Assembly: GCF_030247185.1 (NCBI RefSeq)
Contig: NC_080572.1
Span: 297,090,314-297,154,313, forward strand
Source of the DNA: Malaya genurostris
Lineage: Eukaryota; Arthropoda; Insecta; Diptera; Culicidae
Direction: 5' to 3'
DNA length: 64,000 bases
The notes beneath the pieces were generated by a model, which saw only the letters and a program-made list of their open reading frames with translations, made no database searches and was not told the origin of the DNA. Shown here one piece after another: positions 24,159-33,912 of this stretch (within the stretch, counting starts at the first letter, position 1; every line of letters starts with the position of its first letter). The position numbers and the translations under genes were made by a program.

Positions 24159-25205
24159 ATGATACTGGTTGCATAGGATGCACTTCTCAAGAGAATCCGT
24201 CACTGCTGAATTAGCTGTAGAGGCACAAGACGAAAGACGGATCTGGGAATGAAACGATCTCTTCGACGGCTGAGCTGATAAAGCGGCAGTAGACTGCGTA
24301 TCGGGTGTTCGATGATTCACTGAGATGGATTCCAAAACTCGTGTTCTGCGCTGAAGAAAATCGATGAGACAATTGTAATCCGGATTGCTGACGGTCGACG
24401 CATGATCCTCCCATGCCTTCACTGTATCGTCGTGCAAGCGGGTACAAAGAAGATGCTCCAAAATCGTGCTCCAGTGCTCGGTTGGTTCTCCCAGTTGTCG
24501 AAGAGTTTTGGTATGGCGTTCAAATTCGTCCACCAACCCGTGAAGTGCCGCAGCGGACTCGTTCTTCATCTTCGGAACATCGAATAGTGCCTGTAGGTGA
24601 CGCTTTTTCAGTAAATAATCGTTGGAATACCTGCTTTCCAACGTTTGCCAAGCCAATAAATAATTTGCGGAGCTAATGCCAATCGATTCTATCAACTGAG
24701 CAGCTTCCCCCTTGACAGCTGCCTTTAAATAGTGAAACTTCTGAATATCCGGAACATCAGAGTTGGAATGAATCAACGCCAAAAAGGTATCGTGAAACGG
24801 AAGCCATTGCATGTAGTCGCCATCGAATTCAGGCAACGAAATTGTTGGCAGTTTGATGCCGGAGAGAGTGGAGGAAACACGCGAGGGTTGAGGGCTACGA
24901 TCGTTAGGAAGAGGAGTCAGCATAGAAAGTAAAGATGCCTTTATTTGAAAAAGCCGTGGCTCAAAATTAGCGCGCACAGCAGCATGCTCCGCCTTACCCT
25001 CTTGATCTGTTTCGTTGTCCTCCAGTTGCGCTTGAACTGACTCCAAATTGTTCCAAACGCTGGTGATGTACTCCAGCCTCAAAGGTACCTGCGATTCGTC
25101 CCTCGCAGCAACGTACTCTTCGGCAAAAACCTCTGCCCGACCCAGAGAAGTGAGCAGCGTATCTCTTCGCGAAAGTAACTGGTTCCTTTGTTGGTCGTCT
25201 GCCAT
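24159..25205 (-). CDS. BEL/Pao gag N-terminal part, cut by the CR1 insertion
   Basis: ATG at 25205-25203. The product has the usual BEL gag features: a helical N-terminus (SLGRAEVFAEEYVAARDE), then LPTISLPEFDGDYMQWLPFHDTF split over residues about 120-145, KFHYLKAAVKGEAAQLIESI, and the start of a zinc knuckle (CILCNQYH) at the break. Residues after QYH in the open frame are read-through into the CR1 3' end. The rest of the knuckle and pol continue at 19045. Confidence 0.92.
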
Positions 25206-25902
25206 TTTGTATGCTGGTAACGCGAAACGTGGTCCAATTTATACAAAGTTACCTGCAGAACAAAAGACCACAGTAGACCCACAGGAGGGTGGTAAAAACT
25301 TGGAAAGAGGCTCACCTTTTTCAAGGCAAAATGTGCCTTGTATAATATTTCAGCCAACAGGAACTTGAATTAGTACAGTCCGTACAAACTTGAGATTTCA
25401 AAGCCCGGGACGGCTTCCGAAATCCAGTAAAAATTTCAGCAACAAAATCCGGTTATGTGCAGTGAACCGATGAACCGCAGAACAGATTTCCAGTAATCGG
25501 CCGGAACCACAGCAGCAGTAGCGTACAAAATGGCGCGCGGCTAATGGTATTCACCACGGCTAGGGACGCCACAGTGAACAATGGAGCGATTGTAACCTAA
25601 TTACAAAGGAATAATGGCGCTTGGTGGCCAACACAATGCAAACTCCGCGAATAATGGCAACAATTGTTCATACGAACAATTACAGGAACGTGTAACGTAC
25701 ATGCAACAAAGGAAAAAATATCTAAAAGGCACCTGCGATACCCACGAAATGTACTGGACAGGTCGTTACCTTATGCCCAATCATTTAGGCCTTGTACATA
25801 TAAAGCAGCAAAGATCCGAAATTCCATCCAACGCCTGGCTCCGAATTGCAAAATGGCTGCAGCAGAATGACGCGGTCCGAATCAATCCTGGTCACGGCAC
25901 CA
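25206..25902 (-). other. BEL leader and primer-binding site
   Basis: Non-coding leader between gag and PBS. On the minus strand the PBS is TGGTGCCGTGACCAGGAT (25902-25885), the form usual for BEL/Pao. In an ordinary element the 5' LTR would start a few bases to its right. Here five A residues (25903-25907) lead into foreign sequence. Confidence 0.75.
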
Positions 25903-25907
25903 AAAAA

Positions 25908-28900
25908 TCCGAAGTGTTCCGCGGTGTCCCCATCCGTGCGAAAGCCTGGCCATGGCTTAATGTATTCGAAGTGTCCGCAGTGTCCCAATCTGCACGAAAG
26001 CCGTCCCAGGCTTAAGTTGGAAGCCGTCCCAGACTTCATATTTCCGTACAATTTAAACACAACGTAGGGTTCAGATGAGCCTCATCATAATCGTGTGGTG
26101 AGCGCCATCATAAATTTGGTGCCGTGACCAGGATTCTCCTTGCGAGACGAACGAAGAGTTACCAGCATTCTCATTGCGAGACGAACAATCAGTTACCAGT
26201 GTAATGTAATGTATCGGACGCGACGGTGGAAATGTGAAAATGAAGTTTAATTTGCCATACGGTTTTTCATTACCGTTCATAATGAGAAGAAATAAGTGCA
26301 ATTCCTAAGAAGAAAACGATAATCTATGATCACCACGTGGAAGGGTACGATTGCCTGCCCGAAACCGCCATTGTTAAAGTTTCAAAACGACCTTCATTGT
26401 CGTTTACATTCTGTTCACAATGAACTGGAAGTATTCGTGACAGCGCGCAGTTGTCTTTGTTTCGATTATGCTCACTATTTGATGTGCGGCGAAAACCCTG
26501 TCGATAGAAACGATAACCAGAAAGTACTCATTTCAGTGTAAAACTATTCCGCAAAACGAAAATGCTGTTTAGAAAATGTGTGTGACATGTGCCCAAAATG
26601 CCCGTAATGACAACGTTCCCATTTTGTCTTGAAACTCATCATCGGATAATAAAATTGCATGCACTTGTAACAGTTAAATCCCCACAGATTTCCGTTGAAT
26701 AATGTCACTCTAACTGTGATACCTATTGAATATCAAAATGTGCGCACCTTCATTCACCCATCATGAAATACGAGCAGAATCCATCTCCGCCGTCTTTGTC
26801 ATACGTCATACCCTCACGTAAAGAGCAAAAACAAACTGTCAAGCTGATAATTTTGCAAAATGTCGGTCGAAAGGTTCTGCGGTTTCGGATCGTTCGTGCT
26901 TTGTTTCATTCAGACCTGCTGAAGTGTTCCAATCATCTGGAATCTATAATCCATTTTGCGAAATGGAAACGACTCAACTGCGGTGCGTGCCAGTAAGTCA
27001 TTCGGGCTTGTTTCTACAACAAGCAGCGGCATCCATTCACTTCGGGTTGAATTCAGCACAATTCAACCAAGTTCTATATTGAACCATCAGTGTACTCATC
27101 CGATCAAGTACGAACTCCAAAAGCTCGAGTAGGAGATGAGTCGCCAGTCAACAAAGTTTGACATTGTGTTGAAGCATTCTTTAGAATTCGGAGAAACAGT
27201 TTCCGGCGGTGTTCCTATCCGCTAACAAGCCGTCCCAGGCTTTGCAAGCCGTTCCAAGCTTAAGAGTGAAAGCTGTTCCAGGCCTCAACCATTACCAGCA
27301 ATTCATCTTCTTTCGTATCATCGGAACAAAAGTACACAAAAAATTATCGTATGTTAGGAAACAGTTCAGCAAAAGTCGAAGCACTATTCTCGTCAAAGCA
27401 TCAGCAATGTTTTATTGGAAATCCATAGTCAACTTTCCCGATCGTCAGCATCAACTTCATGCACCAAACAGTTCCGCCAGTTAGAGGATCATTACAGCTA
27501 CATATAATCACCATCACGTCAGAGAAGCAGTTTAGCCTCAATCTTCGTCATTGATGCCTCCGATGCACTCTTCCACCAGTATGCTGTACAATGTAAACAA
27601 AATCAGCCGTTGACAACCACATGCCAGAAGTGGTTTCGAGGTTCCAGCAACAAAGCAAGCAGGGATGGTTCAGTTTTTGATCGAGGTGATCAGAACTACC
27701 ATCCCAGCACTATTCCAAGTTAAGTATACAATCTAAATTGAAAGCAGCAGAAACTGATCCGTCCTCCCATACAGGCAACGTTGTAATAGTCAACATCACC
27801 GCAGATCATAATTCATCACCACCAAGGGTGAAGCAGAACTACGGAGACGGTTAACAGAAGGAATTCAACTATCAGATTTTCATCAAAGAAAGTGGATCAC
27901 TGTATCAGTTGTAGTCTACTAGATCATCAGCTCACTTGTCCTGCAGCAACAGTCCGTTTCCATGCAACAACACGCTGTTCGAGGAAGTTTATCCCAGTCA
28001 ATAACATTGCTACGGTCTTAGCAATCATTGCGGCTCATCGCAGTGGTGGAACCAGCGGAGTCGCTCGGGTCTTGTCTTATCGACGCCGGCTGCATAGCAG
28101 TTGACGGAGTCGAATTCAAGTCTCCCGTCCTCGACGCCCATGGTTCGCCAAAGGATCATAGAGTACCAGCAAGCAGCATACTAAAATTATTGTGAATAGC
28201 AAATACAGAGAATTTGTAATAAATAGGCTAGTCAGGGAAATAGAACGCGTACAGTAATTTTGGATATGTGATAACAGTAGGCATTTCAGAAATCGCATAC
28301 AGTATTACACAGCAGTAATGAATCTCAATTGTATTAAGCTAAGATAGGTCAGTTCATTGACATCAGATAAAGTTTGTTGAAAGCTCAGTCTTTCAAGGCG
28401 GGCGGTATGTTGATGCACAATTGCATATGTCAGAAGACAAGTTAAGTGAGCTTCACTGTACATGAAGTAGAAATCGATCAACGTTATTATTCGATCAGTT
28501 TTATTAGTAGTTGAGAGAGTTTGCGATTACATTCGTCTGCGTTATAGGCTTTCCGGCATATTCCACGTAATATGCTTTCCGGTAGAGACAAACTTTGTTC
28601 ATATAATAATGTACGCAAACTATATAAGGGCAGTGCAGATCAGATCAGGCACGATACTGTTCTATTACGGTATTACGATACCTATTACGGTATTACGGTA
28701 TTACGGTACTACAGTACTACGGTACTTCGATAGTATATTAAGTTTTTATATTTGTCGTGATTGTCGTAGTCATAGTAATTGTTTGTCATAGTCATTTTAA
28801 TATACTAGTCAGTTAATCAGGAATAAACGCGTACCAGTTTATTACATCACATCCGAAGTGTTCCGCGGTGTCCCCACCCGTGCGAAAGCCGTACCATGGC

Positions 28901-29030
28901 TTAATGTATTCGAAGTGTCCGCAGTGTCCCAATCTGCACGAAAGCCGTCCCAGGCTTAAGTTGGAAGCCGTCCCAGGCTTAAGTTGGAAGCCGTCCCAGA
29001 CTTCATATTTCCGTACAATTTAAACACAAC
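25908..29030 (+). mobile_element. non-autonomous BEL-like element (LTR-B), lacking outer LTR parts
   Basis: A 5' LTR fragment (25908-26110) ends GCCATCA and is followed by a plus-strand PBS (TTTGGTGCCGTGACCAGG, 26115-26132). About 2.3 kb of non-coding interior follows, then a polypurine-like tract AAGGCGGGCGGTA (28395-28407) and a 3' LTR fragment starting TGTTGATG at 28408 and stopping at 29030. The two LTR fragments overlap only in 25907-26063 = 28851-29030, with an extra copy of a ~24-bp unit in the right one. The full LTR would be about 670 bp. No gag or pol is present, so it needed helper proteins. Confidence 0.75.
28660..28735 (+). repeat. TATTACGG minisatellite in the U3 region of LTR-B
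   Basis: About eight imperfect copies of TATTACGG or TACTACGG. Position before the AATAAA at 28811-28818 puts it in U3, where direct repeats often act on transcription. Confidence 0.7.
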
Positions 29031-29178
29031 AACCCGTTAGTTGCATTGCTGTTCGCTATCGGTTTACTGCAGTGCGAATGCAAGTAAGATCGACCGACAA
29101 AATACTGCCGTCGCTTCGCGGAAATATCCTGGTGAGGATTTAATTAAACACAACGTAGGGTCCCGGCTAGCGCCAACA
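29031..29178 (+). repeat. inverted partial BEL LTR (last 148 bp) from a sister copy
   Basis: Matches the reverse complement of 29211-29358 with 5 differences in 148 bp, ending ...GCGCCAACA followed by TATTGTGGTGCCG, a primer-binding-site start. With the real LTR it forms a head-to-head inverted repeat separated by 32 bp. The two 94-aa ORFs here are mirror images of LTR sequence and are not genes. Confidence 0.9.
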
Positions 29179-29210
29179 TATTGTGGTGCCGCGGTGTCGG
29201 CACCAAAATA
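29179..29210. other. head-to-head primer-binding-site junction
   Basis: TATTGTGGTGCCG on the plus strand meets CGGCACCAAAATA, the same motif inverted, across CGGTGT. This is where two LTR ends point at each other. Confidence 0.7.
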
Positions 29211-29779
29211 TGTTGGCGCTAGCCGGGACCCTACGTTGTGTTTAATTAAATCCTCACCAGGATATTTCAGCGAAGCGACGGCAGCAATTTGTCGGTCGAC
29301 CTTACTTGCATTCGCACTGCAGTAAACCGGTAGCGAACAGCAATGCAACTAACGGGTTCTGCAAACAGCCACAGCGGTCACCAAAGCAGCCAAAGGAGCA
29401 GAAGACGAACAGCCACAAACAAACAGCTGCACTGATAAAACTCACAACTGGATGAACCTTGGCGGACTCTTGCCAATAAAAACTACACTATTTTAACGTT
29501 TGAGTCACTTTATTCACGGACTATTGCTAGTGTATTTCACTTCTGCTGTTCGATACACTTCGGACTTTATGACAGATCAAAAAACGGTCCGATTCTAATG
29601 CAGGTTTATTTGAGACTGACTGGTCTGATGATTGTGAACAGAGCGAGAAGATAAAATGAAAAACTGAGTTGCCAGAAGGGCCTGAGAAACTGACATAATT
29701 CTATGAACGGTAGCACCAACTATCTGCAGAAGGCAGTGTTGGTAAAAAGTGTCGCCAGTAAAACTAGTGCGACGCAACA
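29211..29779 (-). repeat. 5' LTR of the BEL element
   Basis: 569 bp, apparently identical to 14031-14599. Followed by GGCTG (29780-29784), the right copy of the target duplication. Confidence 0.95.
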
Positions 29780-30112
29780 GGCTGTTTTGATGAATCACTA
29801 AAATTTGATTGTCTAAAAGCTGTAAGCCCAGATTTCGGCAAATTGATATCACCACAGAAAACAGATATACAGGCTCGCATATGAACTGTGTGTAAAATTT
29901 GCTCAAGCAGCATGGCGAATATTTACAGATGTCACCACGATCCACACTATTTTGGGAGCAGCATTCACATCACGACATGTTTTTGGGTGCTGAATTCACT
30001 TCACGCACAGTTTTTGTTTTGCTGTTGGTCAAAGTGACTAGTTTATTTTTGTTCTATTCTGTTTGAATTCACGTGTTATTCAAATGGGATCGAAATATAG
30101 TTGTCTTCTACA

Positions 30113-32897
30113 CAGCGTTGCCAGGTCATTTTCCCAAGAATCTGTAATCGGCGCAAAAATCTATCTGTGCCATATCGGTATCAGAATTTCGTCAACATAA
30201 GTTCACGGAAATGTCACCAAAGCTCATTTTGGTGAGCAAAAAAAAAGGTCTCGTAACAACCTTTTCTCCTGTCTATCTATGCTATCAACGAAAATCGGTA
30301 TTTATCTGTACGATCCGTGAATTATCGGTATTCCATCGGTAGCCAATTTTGGGTAAAACAAGTTTTACTTATTTTTGAGTGAAAGCATCAATAGTACTGA
30401 TTAGGTAGAAACTACGCAAGCGATATAGAAATCAACTTGGGTAATTTGATTTCAGTTTTCGTTCGGTGGTTTGAAAAATAAAACGCAAAAAATGAAGTCA
30501 ACTATGATTACTTTATTTATTTAATATTTATCTTTTTACATATTTCAACATTGTAATTATGTTCAGATGGTTTGTTACCGTTACATTTACAAAATTCAGA
30601 ATGAGTAATAAATTTAAATCTGTTCGCACACTTATGGGAATTCATATTCATTGTACTTTGTAATTAGAGCTGCAACAGTATTAAATCTACAGACTATATC
30701 ATTGAACTGCCAAGGCTGCTCTATTGAGCTGCTGGAACTGCACTGTTGAGCGATCGAACGCATCTCAATATTTTCCATCGCCTGAAATGATATTGCGGTG
30801 TAATTATTGTTTTAAAAAGATATTATACAAAGCTACTCACACTACGATTGATGACAATTATTTAATTATTCTTTCAAAACCTGCAATTTTACAAAATAAT
30901 TTCACTCACTTCAAATCTGAACGATAGTTTCTGTGATGCAACACACAAAATTTTTTCACCCAACAGCTACTTATTGAGGTAAACTACACTGTTGAGTGAA
31001 AACCCAACAATAAAAAACATGCTCGATTATTTCATGTTAGGTGAATTTAAGTCAACCGTTGGGTTTTTTTGGCAGCGTATAGAGGTCAAATATCTGTACA
31101 CTCAGAAAAATATTATGGTAACAGTTACTATATAGAGGGTCAACCTGACCATGCCAGTATAGTGGTTTTCAGCCGACTATTAAATCAGATGATTTCAACA
31201 ATAGTCAAGTTCATGTTTACTATAAATGTTATCGGCTCTAGAATAGCAATATTGAACAGTATATTGTATGAATAACTAATACGATTGAGATGGTTAGGCT
31301 AACCATGACCGAATCTTTATTTACATTGTAGTTTTCGCTATAACCAGAGCCATGGTATTTTTAACATTTCACTTCTAGTTATTTCGAAACTAAAGGCAGT
31401 GGTTGATTCAACAATGCTGAAGATCAGCAGAACATGAGCTAATGTTAAAAAGTTTTATGAATTTGAATTCTAGAACAAGAACAACAAAATAGTTTCATGG
31501 AATTTTATTTTATTTTCACATCATATTAAATGATGACATGCCTAGTGAAATGTTGAATAGCAACGTGGACACTGAGGAGCATTGTTTGGTAGCAGCAGTT
31601 GATCAAAGGCTCTGATGTCCGGTGGATTTTTTCCTGAAGCAGGAATGAGCAGCATGAAAGAAATTAATAGCCAAGTCCAGATGTAAACCTCGTTACCCAC
31701 CTGCGATATGTTGGATGTTATTGCTACAGCGACCGATAATGAATAATAAATCGTATACGAGACGTTGATTTCACTGGAAAACGCAGCCGTTGCCGGGAAA
31801 ATGGTTGAAAAATTGAATTTCAATGACGGAAACTATTAAGGCTACAAACTTTACTCACCTGCAAGACCTACCAAATTACACAAAGTCATCATATAAAATA
31901 TTTTTTTCATATCAATCACTGATGTGTTACCCACGTACGAAATTTGCTGTTATATTGTAACTTTATGTGACAATAACATAGAACATTCGCTTATTGACAA
32001 TTTGTATAGTCAGCACAAATGAAATACATAGTCGGTTAAAAAACAAAAAATACACGATAATGTGATTACTACATAAATTCTGTTGATATGGACTACATGA
32101 ATAGTGTTTTCAAACTTCATAATCGTCTATCAAACCATGTATCTATTTATGGTAACATTATTATACTGTGAACATATTCACATGGTAGCAATAACTATTT
32201 CGCTTCTCATATATCAAGGCTCAAGAGCAATTTCACCTTACTAGAAATTGTGAGTTTAACTATTTGTTCTTATATTTGAGATGACTACCATTGTCAGTAT
32301 GACCATGCCAGAAAAGTCATAAATACAAATAGTTTAGTCAAGTCGTAGTCTTTGTTGTCTAGTAATTTATACAATACAGATGGTGAATAGTCATATATCA
32401 TGCTCTTTGCTACTATTTTAGCGTATTTAGGTTTCTATGCCCGGTGAAAAATGAACGGCGGCCCTACTGAAAAATGGGTGGCCAACACGTTTCCTGATGA
32501 AAACAAAACAATATGTAAAAGCGATTCACACGTAGCATCAGGCGACTATTACCGGCATGGAACGGTCACGGAACAACAACATTAATTGTAAGCAATTCAT
32601 ATGGAGGGACACTACGTCAAGTTCACGGAACATATTAACGTCGGGTACGTGTGCAATATTCGGCTAAAAAAAATTAATAAATTAATCTTTACGTCGACCG
32701 AAGTTGAATGATCGACTGAATCGTATTTAAGGCATGCGTTTCCTGATGAAAATAAACTAATCTCGTTTGCATTTGTGGTTGTAAGTGAGCTGTTAGAAAG
32801 CCTAATAGTAGAAATGACAATGAAAAACAGTTTGCGGTTACTATGGTTCTTTTCTCAGTGTATAAATACCGATAAATCGGTATACCTGGCAACGTTG
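30113..32897. mobile_element. 2.8-kb hAT-like non-autonomous element, 8-bp TSD
   Basis: Terminal repeats CAGCGTTGCCAGGT (left) and CAACGTTGCCAGGT (right, read inward), flanked by CTTCTACA at 30105-30112 and 32898-32905. An 8-bp duplication and CAGNGTTGCCA-type ends point to hAT. No hAT transposase is readable. Most of the inside is a further insertion. Confidence 0.85.
31099..32860. mobile_element. TA-flanked element with CACTSAGAAAA ends inside the hAT element
   Basis: Left CACTCAGAAAAATATTATGG, right ...CTTTTCTCAGTG, with TA at 31097-31098 and 32861-32862. Subterminal boxes (GGTAACAGTTACTA and GGTTACTATGG) are also inverted. A 93-aa minus-strand ORF (31542-31823) has hydrophobic segments but no recognised family. 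Confidence 0.65.
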
Positions 32898-32958
32898 CTT
32901 CTACACCTAGGGAAATCGTGTGAGAGGTGTGTGTAGTTCCAGACCACAACTTAGTTAT

Positions 32959-33200
32959 CAGCGCTGCCAACTATACCGATTTCTTTATACCGATTTTTGG
33001 ACTCGATACACGACAATACCGATTTTCAGTTTTTGTGTTGGATTCCATAGGGGTAAACCAGGTCGAGCGACCTTTTTTTTTTTTTTGGTCGCAAAATCAG
33101 TTTCCGTCCTAAATCGATGTTTGATTTTTCGAGAAAGATTTTGTACAGATAGATTTTTCCGCCAAATACAGATTTTTCGAAAAAACAGTTGACAGCACTG
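32959..33200. mobile_element. 242-bp hAT-type MITE, 8-bp TSD
   Basis: Ends CAGCGCTGCCAACT and CAGTGCTGTCAACT (inward), flanked by exact TTAGTTAT duplications at 32951-32958 and 33201-33208. Shares CCGATTT-rich subterminal sequence with the larger hAT-like element. Confidence 0.88.
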
Positions 33201-33534
33201 TTAGTTATCACGTGTCTTCAATTCGCGATCATTAGCAACCAGTACATCTCCATCACAGGAATCGTTTGCGACGTTCAACCCTTATTATTTCATTGGACAT
33301 AATAAAGGTAGGAACGTTTCGTGTCAGCAAGATTGTGTTGGAAAGGATCAAAACTAGTAACTTGAAAATTACACATTGGCGATCCTGCCAGAAACCGGTT
33401 AGTATAATTTACGTTAACTGAGAAGCACCAAATACGTCTTTATAAATTTGACAACCAAAAAAATGACCAACTAATCTGAAATTTACTAAGGATTTTGAAA
33501 TTTTTTGTTCAAGTGTGTATATCTGTTATCTGTG

Positions 33535-33864
33535 ACAACACCGTGATCGCATCTTTTCAACATTGATCATGAGTTCTAGCACTTCATTAGCTATCTCATA
33601 GCCTATGATTCATAGGACGGCCGTGAGGGTTTCTTGGTAGTAACCGGTTATCTCTAGAAACACGAGGTGCGATGTGAAAAGACACATCTCATTGCGAAGA
33701 TCTAAATTATGAGAATGATAAACAATAATCTAAATGAATTGATCTAGTAAATGTTTTTGAGTCAGGATGAAACGAATTATACATATAAAAATAAAAAAGA
33801 CTTTCATCTTTAAAATGTATCGGACCAACAGGACTTATTACGAATAAGAAAATAAGTGCAATAT
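33535..33864. other. spacer between the MITE nest and PTCD1
   Basis: No gene recognised. Confidence 0.4.
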
Positions 33865-33870
33865 TTTATT
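33865..33870 (-). terminator. PTCD1 polyadenylation signal
   Basis: AATAAA on the minus strand about 45 bp after the PTCD1 stop. Confidence 0.65.
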
Positions 33871-33912
33871 GGAACTATGGTTACTATGATCTCATAAAAT
33901 CAGTCCTTGTTC

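Larger units (their letters stand above)
14031..29779 (-). mobile_element. BEL/Pao LTR retrotransposon, 15.7 kb with insertions
   Basis: Read on the minus strand the order is 5' LTR (29779-29211), displaced primer-binding site (25902-25885), leader, gag (25205-24159), pol (19045-14723), polypurine tract (AAGGCGGCGAGTA, ending at 14600) and 3' LTR (14599-14031). LTRs begin TGTTG and end CAACA and look identical over 569 bp, so insertion is recent. Two blocks are foreign: a CR1-like element (about 19046-24158) and the 25903-29210 block of related LTR-element sequence. Without them the element would be about 7.3 kb, a normal BEL size. Confidence 0.95.
29853..33534. mobile_element. second copy of the 12246-type MITE, split by two insertions
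   Basis: The left end (CACAGAAAACAGATATACAG, then ATGAACTGTGTGTAAAATTT) follows the right half of the 12.2-kb MITE read inversely. Homology stops at 30112, resumes at 32906 with CCTAGGGAAATCGTGTGAG, and the end ATATCTGTTATCTGTG is at 33519-33534. The breaks coincide with hAT-type elements at 30113-32897 and 32959-33200. Part of 33209-33480 is not matched. Confidence 0.75.

Noticed and set aside
29041..29348. Two opposing 94-aa ORFs with almost the same protein
   Set aside because: They are the two arms of the inverted BEL LTR repeat, not genes or a toxin-antitoxin-like pair.
31542..31823. 93-aa hydrophobic ORF as a chemoreceptor or ML-type exon
   Set aside because: It lies inside a TA-flanked element and shows no family motif; an upstream signal-like peptide (MKKIFYMMTLCNLVG) cannot be joined to it by a clean splice.
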